The translations under genes were made by a program, and so were the position numbers. The notes beneath the pieces are model-generated. The model did not search any database. It had not been told where the DNA came from and was given only the letters and a program-made list of their open reading frames with translations. From Bifidobacterium sp. (GTDB lineage Bacteria; Actinomycetota; Actinomycetes; Actinomycetales; Bifidobacteriaceae): DNA of 8,693 bases. This document shows, piece after piece, positions 6,804-8,693 of this stretch. Numbering within the stretch: the stretch's first letter is position 1; each line of letters starts with the position of its first letter. Where the stretch lies: NCBI GenBank assembly GCA_022739095.1, contig JAIJEI010000076.1:1-8693 (forward strand). Reading direction: 5' to 3'.

Positions 6804-7080
6804 TTATTCGGCCTTGGATGCCTTGGCCTTGAGGGTGCTTGCGCCGATGACGACGCCGATGGTCAGGGCGACGGCGTTGATGGTCGTCGCGGCCGGATCG
6901 GCCCACGTCCAGCCCCCACACGGGGCCGAGCGCCTGCACGAGCGTCGCCATAGCGGGCAGCACGATCAGCGCAAGCCATTCGAGCACGTCATGGGCTCGG
7001 TTCGGCAGCAGCCAATCGGGCATGCCGGCCGGCTTCACTTCCGTGGTGCCGGTCCGGACTTCGATGTTTTCGTCGGTCAT
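6804..7080 (-). pseudogene. Phage holin with a one-base frameshift
   Basis: Holins open the cytoplasmic membrane so that endolysin can reach the cell wall. The frame from ATG 7080 reads MTDENIEVRTGTTEVKPAG, then a first membrane segment, WLALIVLPAMATLVQALG, to about residue 56. At a run of five C on the plus strand (6913-6917) the frame breaks. Removing one base restores a second membrane segment, TINAVALTIGVVIGA, and a lysine-rich tail ending in TAA at 6804-6806, for a 91-residue two-helix holin. The 277-base span is one more than a multiple of three, as an insertion requires. In the unrepaired frame the product loses the second helix. AAGAGA is a weak upstream ribosome-binding site. It is codirectional with the lysin fragment. 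Confidence 0.75.
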
Positions 7081-7102
7081 ATCATTTTCGATTCTCTTGA
7101 AG

Positions 7103-7161
7103 GAACCCAGGAGCCTAGGAATCGTGCCCCGATTGGGGTTCAAGGTTCCTAGGTGGGGTTC
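7103..7161. repeat. Nested inverted repeats between lysin and holin
   Basis: Three pairs of arms are nested around one centre. GAACCC (7103-7108) pairs with GGGTTC (7156-7161), CCTAGGAA (7114-7121) with TTCCTAGG (7146-7153), and CCCC (7127-7130) with GGGG (7135-7138) around the loop GATT. The transcript from lysin toward holin would fold into a long interrupted hairpin ending about 22 nt before the holin start. No U-run follows it on either strand. Confidence 0.6.
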
Positions 7162-7189
7162 GGGTTCCCGCTAGCCTCCCGAGTCGGAG

Positions 7190-7645
7190 CTAGTAGCGCA
7201 GCACTCCGCCGGGACAGATCACATTCGGATTACCGCTGCGGTAGCCGGTGAGCTGCGTGTAGCTGACGCCGAGGCGCGCCGCGATGCCGCTGAGCGTGTC
7301 GCCGCTGCGCACGGTCACGGTACGGGTTGCCGGTGGCGCGTTGCTGCCGGCGGCGACGCTGCCGCCGCCGTTGCAGGCGACGACCTGACCGGGGCGATAT
7401 GGATGAAAGGCGATCAGGCAGCTACGGTGCCTAGGGAAGTCGGCGATCATAAACGTCTCGTCGTTTTCATCGCGGACCTTCAGTTGTCTAATCCACGGGA
7501 GGCGACAGGCGTGAAGTTCTTCAACGAAGCGGAAGCCGGGCACAAGTCGTATGTTACGATCGACTTCGTGCCCAGCTCCCGTTCTTCTGCTCAGAAGCGG
7601 AGTGCGGTTCACCATCCAGTCGACATCATCGGCATCATGCCGCAA
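7190..7645 (-). pseudogene. Endolysin C-terminal fragment with LysM domain
   Basis: Positions 7190-7402 encode a linker (PYRPGQVVACNGGG, then a Gly/Ala/Pro-rich stretch) and a LysM peptidoglycan-binding domain: TVTVRSGDTLSGIAARLG, then VSYTQLTGYRSGNPNVICPG, ending LRY. LysM plus a neighbouring holin shows this is the end of a phage lysin. The catalytic domain (amidase, muramidase or peptidase) is missing. The same frame stays open upstream to TTG 7645 and beyond, but residues 1-81 resemble no lysin, use several codons rare in GC-rich genomes and probably are foreign sequence joined at about 7402. Whether the fusion is expressed is unknown. The intact gene would be several hundred residues. 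Confidence 0.65.
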
Positions 7646-7649
7646 CGGG
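7403..7649. other. Unassigned block between lysin tail and surface-protein gene
   Basis: About 250 bases of visibly lower GC than both flanks. It is open on the minus strand in the lysin frame and on the plus strand from ATG 7403 to about 7684 (93 codons, containing LVVFIADLQLSNPREATGVK). The plus frame has the more natural third-position composition, but I recognise neither product. It lacks a clear ribosome-binding site on the plus strand. It may be a scrap of another gene left between two deletion ends. Confidence 0.35.
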
Positions 7650-8693
7650 TCAACGTAGCGGCCAGCGCATCGTCCAGCGCCTGAATCGGCCGTAGCGACG
7701 ACGCCACCGAACGACGATGGACAGTATGGCGCCTATCGCCAGAGCTGACACGGCCAGAACCGAGGCAAGCGACACATCGCCACCCGTGACGGGCAGTGAC
7801 GGGCGAGGGTTGGGCGTGGTTGCCTCCGCCGGCGCCGGCGGCGTCTCGGGTTTCTCCGGTTCGCACGGCTTCTCCGGCTCGCATGGGGGCAGCACCCGCA
7901 CGCGCTCCCAGGCATCGTCATACCGGCTGGACGCCGGGGAAACACGGTCATCCCCCTCGAACCGCCAGACGAACACGTACCATCCATGTCGATCGGCGGT
8001 CAGATGCATGGGAGCGCCATGCGCGTCCAACGCCCCGGCGCCGATTTTGAACGTGCCGTTCATCGCGGGAATCTCCCAGGTGGCCAACAACCGGTGGTTG
8101 TCGTCTTCCGTGGGGGTCTCTCCCCCGGACGGCTTGTACGCATCATCGTTGGAGGGGTTGCCGGGATCGCCGGACCACCATACACTGACCGTCGCGTATT
8201 GCCGATCCGCCGCAAAACCATAGGTCTCATCGCCCGTGAACTGGCCGTGATCCGCCGGGAACCCCGATACGGTGATGGTGTCGCTGAGTTCGGCGCCGAT
8301 ATCCGCCGAATGTTCGGTAACCGTCGACATGACTTCGACCTTCCCGCGCCCCACGTTGCTTTCCGAAGCCTCCATGAACGGACTCACCCAGTCGCCGGTA
8401 AGGTATTCCTGCGCCCGTTTGCTTTGCTCGCTCCGCCGGAACACCCACACCCAGGTGCCGAAGCCGCCGGTCTTCGGGGTCAGATAGGCGGTGTCGCCGT
8501 CCGGCTTGGTCATGGCCTGCACACGAACCCGCCGCCCCACACCGGTGAAGGACGCCTTGCCATAAGCTCCCGGCTTATGGCCCGAGGCCGCCAGCCGGGC
8601 GAGAAAAGCGTCCGCGCTCTCCCGTGCGTTCGGCGCGATGACCTTGCCCAGATCGTCCTTGCCGAGCCCGTCGAAATAGTATCCACGCGCCTG
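7650..8693 (-). CDS. LPXTG cell-wall-anchored surface protein, 5' end outside the window
   Basis: A secreted protein that sortase would link to peptidoglycan. The frame is open to the right edge, so the start and signal peptide are missing; 347 residues are visible. The extracellular part is rich in Trp, Tyr, Gly and Asp, with beta-type segments such as SDTITVSGF, YATVSVWWSGDPGNPSNDDAY and HGWYVFVWRFEGDDRVSP. A proline-rich linker follows (CEPEKPCEPEKPETPPAPA), then LPVTG (7782-7796), a hydrophobic helix (VSLASVLAVSALAIGAILSI) and a basic tail. That is the complete sorting signal. The 19-residue basic tail is longer than usual. The ectodomain style resembles large actinobacterial surface proteins, some of which travel on mobile elements, but I cannot name the family. 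It is codirectional with lysin and holin. Confidence 0.85.
   Translation of the reverse strand, partial: QARGYYFDGLGKDDLGKVIAPNARESADAFLARLAASGHKPGAYGKASFTGVGRRVRVQAMTKPDGDTAYLTPKTGGFGTWVWVFRRSEQSKRAQEYLTGDWVSPFMEASESNVGRGKVEVMSTVTEHSADIGAELSDTITVSGFPADHGQFTGDETYGFAADRQYATVSVWWSGDPGNPSNDDAYKPSGGETPTEDDNHRLLATWEIPAMNGTFKIGAGALDAHGAPMHLTADRHGWYVFVWRFEGDDRVSPASSRYDDAWERVRVLPPCEPEKPCEPEKPETPPAPAEATTPNPRPSLPVTGGDVSLASVLAVSALAIGAILSIVVRWRRRYGRFRRWTMRWPLR
8559..8581. repeat. Perfect 9-bp inverted repeat inside the surface-protein gene
   Basis: GCCATAAGC and GCTTATGGC flank the five-base centre TCCCG. It lies within coding sequence (around SGHKPGAYGKA), so it is constrained by the protein as well. 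It would form a stable mRNA hairpin. There is no U-run. Confidence 0.5.

Larger units (their letters stand above)
5789..7402. mobile_element. Remnant of a prophage integrated at tRNA-fMet
   Basis: Between the tRNA and about 7.4 kb lie, in order, a broken tyrosine integrase, a toxin-antitoxin-like pair, a frameshifted holin and the LysM tail of an endolysin. Integrase next to a tRNA plus a holin-lysin cassette is the signature of a temperate phage. The structural, packaging and replication genes are absent, so a large internal deletion is inferred. I found no second copy of the tRNA 3' end in the window, so the right boundary is a guess based on the end of lysin-like sequence. Confidence 0.65.

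Noticed and set aside
6946..6960. TAGCGGGCA as a remnant of the second attachment site.
   Set aside because: It matches the tRNA 3' end over too few bases and lies within the holin coding region.
6613..7143. A 176-codon minus-strand frame that begins upstream of the holin.
   Set aside because: After the frameshift it is arginine-rich junk running through the terminator and the antitoxin gene. Only its part 6913-7080 is holin.
7629..7641. CGGCATCATGCCG near-palindrome after the surface-protein gene as a terminator.
   Set aside because: The stem is only about four pairs once a loop is allowed, and no T-run follows.

Overview
The window looks like a chromosomal segment from a high-GC actinobacterium, most probably Bifidobacterium. 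This is inferred from the gene order (metA, then atpB-atpE-atpF-atpH-atpA), the long delta subunit of ATP synthase, the actinobacterial form of initiator tRNA, and the style of the phage lysis genes. No database search could be run, so the genus is an inference.

Layout. Positions 1-4171 hold the first five genes of the F1Fo ATP synthase operon, all on the minus strand. In transcription order they are atpB (a), atpE (c), atpF (b), atpH (delta) and atpA (alpha, running off the left edge). A near-consensus sigma-70 promoter with 17-bp spacing lies at 4329-4357, followed by a leader of about 150 nt containing a dyad and a possible small reading frame. metA lies upstream on the same strand (4465-5499). 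Its residue 111 is glutamate, which predicts acetyl-CoA rather than succinyl-CoA as donor. An initiator tRNA gene with its own promoter and terminator sits on the plus strand at 5715-5788.

From just after the tRNA to about 7.4 kb the sequence is accessory and decayed. It holds the N-terminal stub of a tyrosine integrase, a two-gene toxin-antitoxin-like module with a perfect 16-bp operator palindrome, a bidirectional terminator, a holin broken by one extra base, a 109-nt spacer with nested inverted repeats, and the C-terminal LysM part of an endolysin. Together these read as both ends of a prophage that entered at the tRNA and lost almost everything between integrase and lysis cassette. A 250-bp block with no recognisable gene (7403-7649) follows. 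The right edge is the 3' part of an LPXTG cell-wall-anchored surface protein on the minus strand.

How the parts work together. The atp genes build the membrane sector and the first part of the F1 sector of the proton-translocating ATPase. MetA makes the activated homoserine for methionine synthesis. The tRNA starts translation and appears to have served as a phage attachment site. The toxin-antitoxin pair may be the reason the phage remnant is still present. The clearest second-look items are the toxin operator with a probable leaderless start, the single-base holin lesion, the nested repeats between lysin and holin, the E111 MetA, and the operator-like dyad at the atp transcription start.
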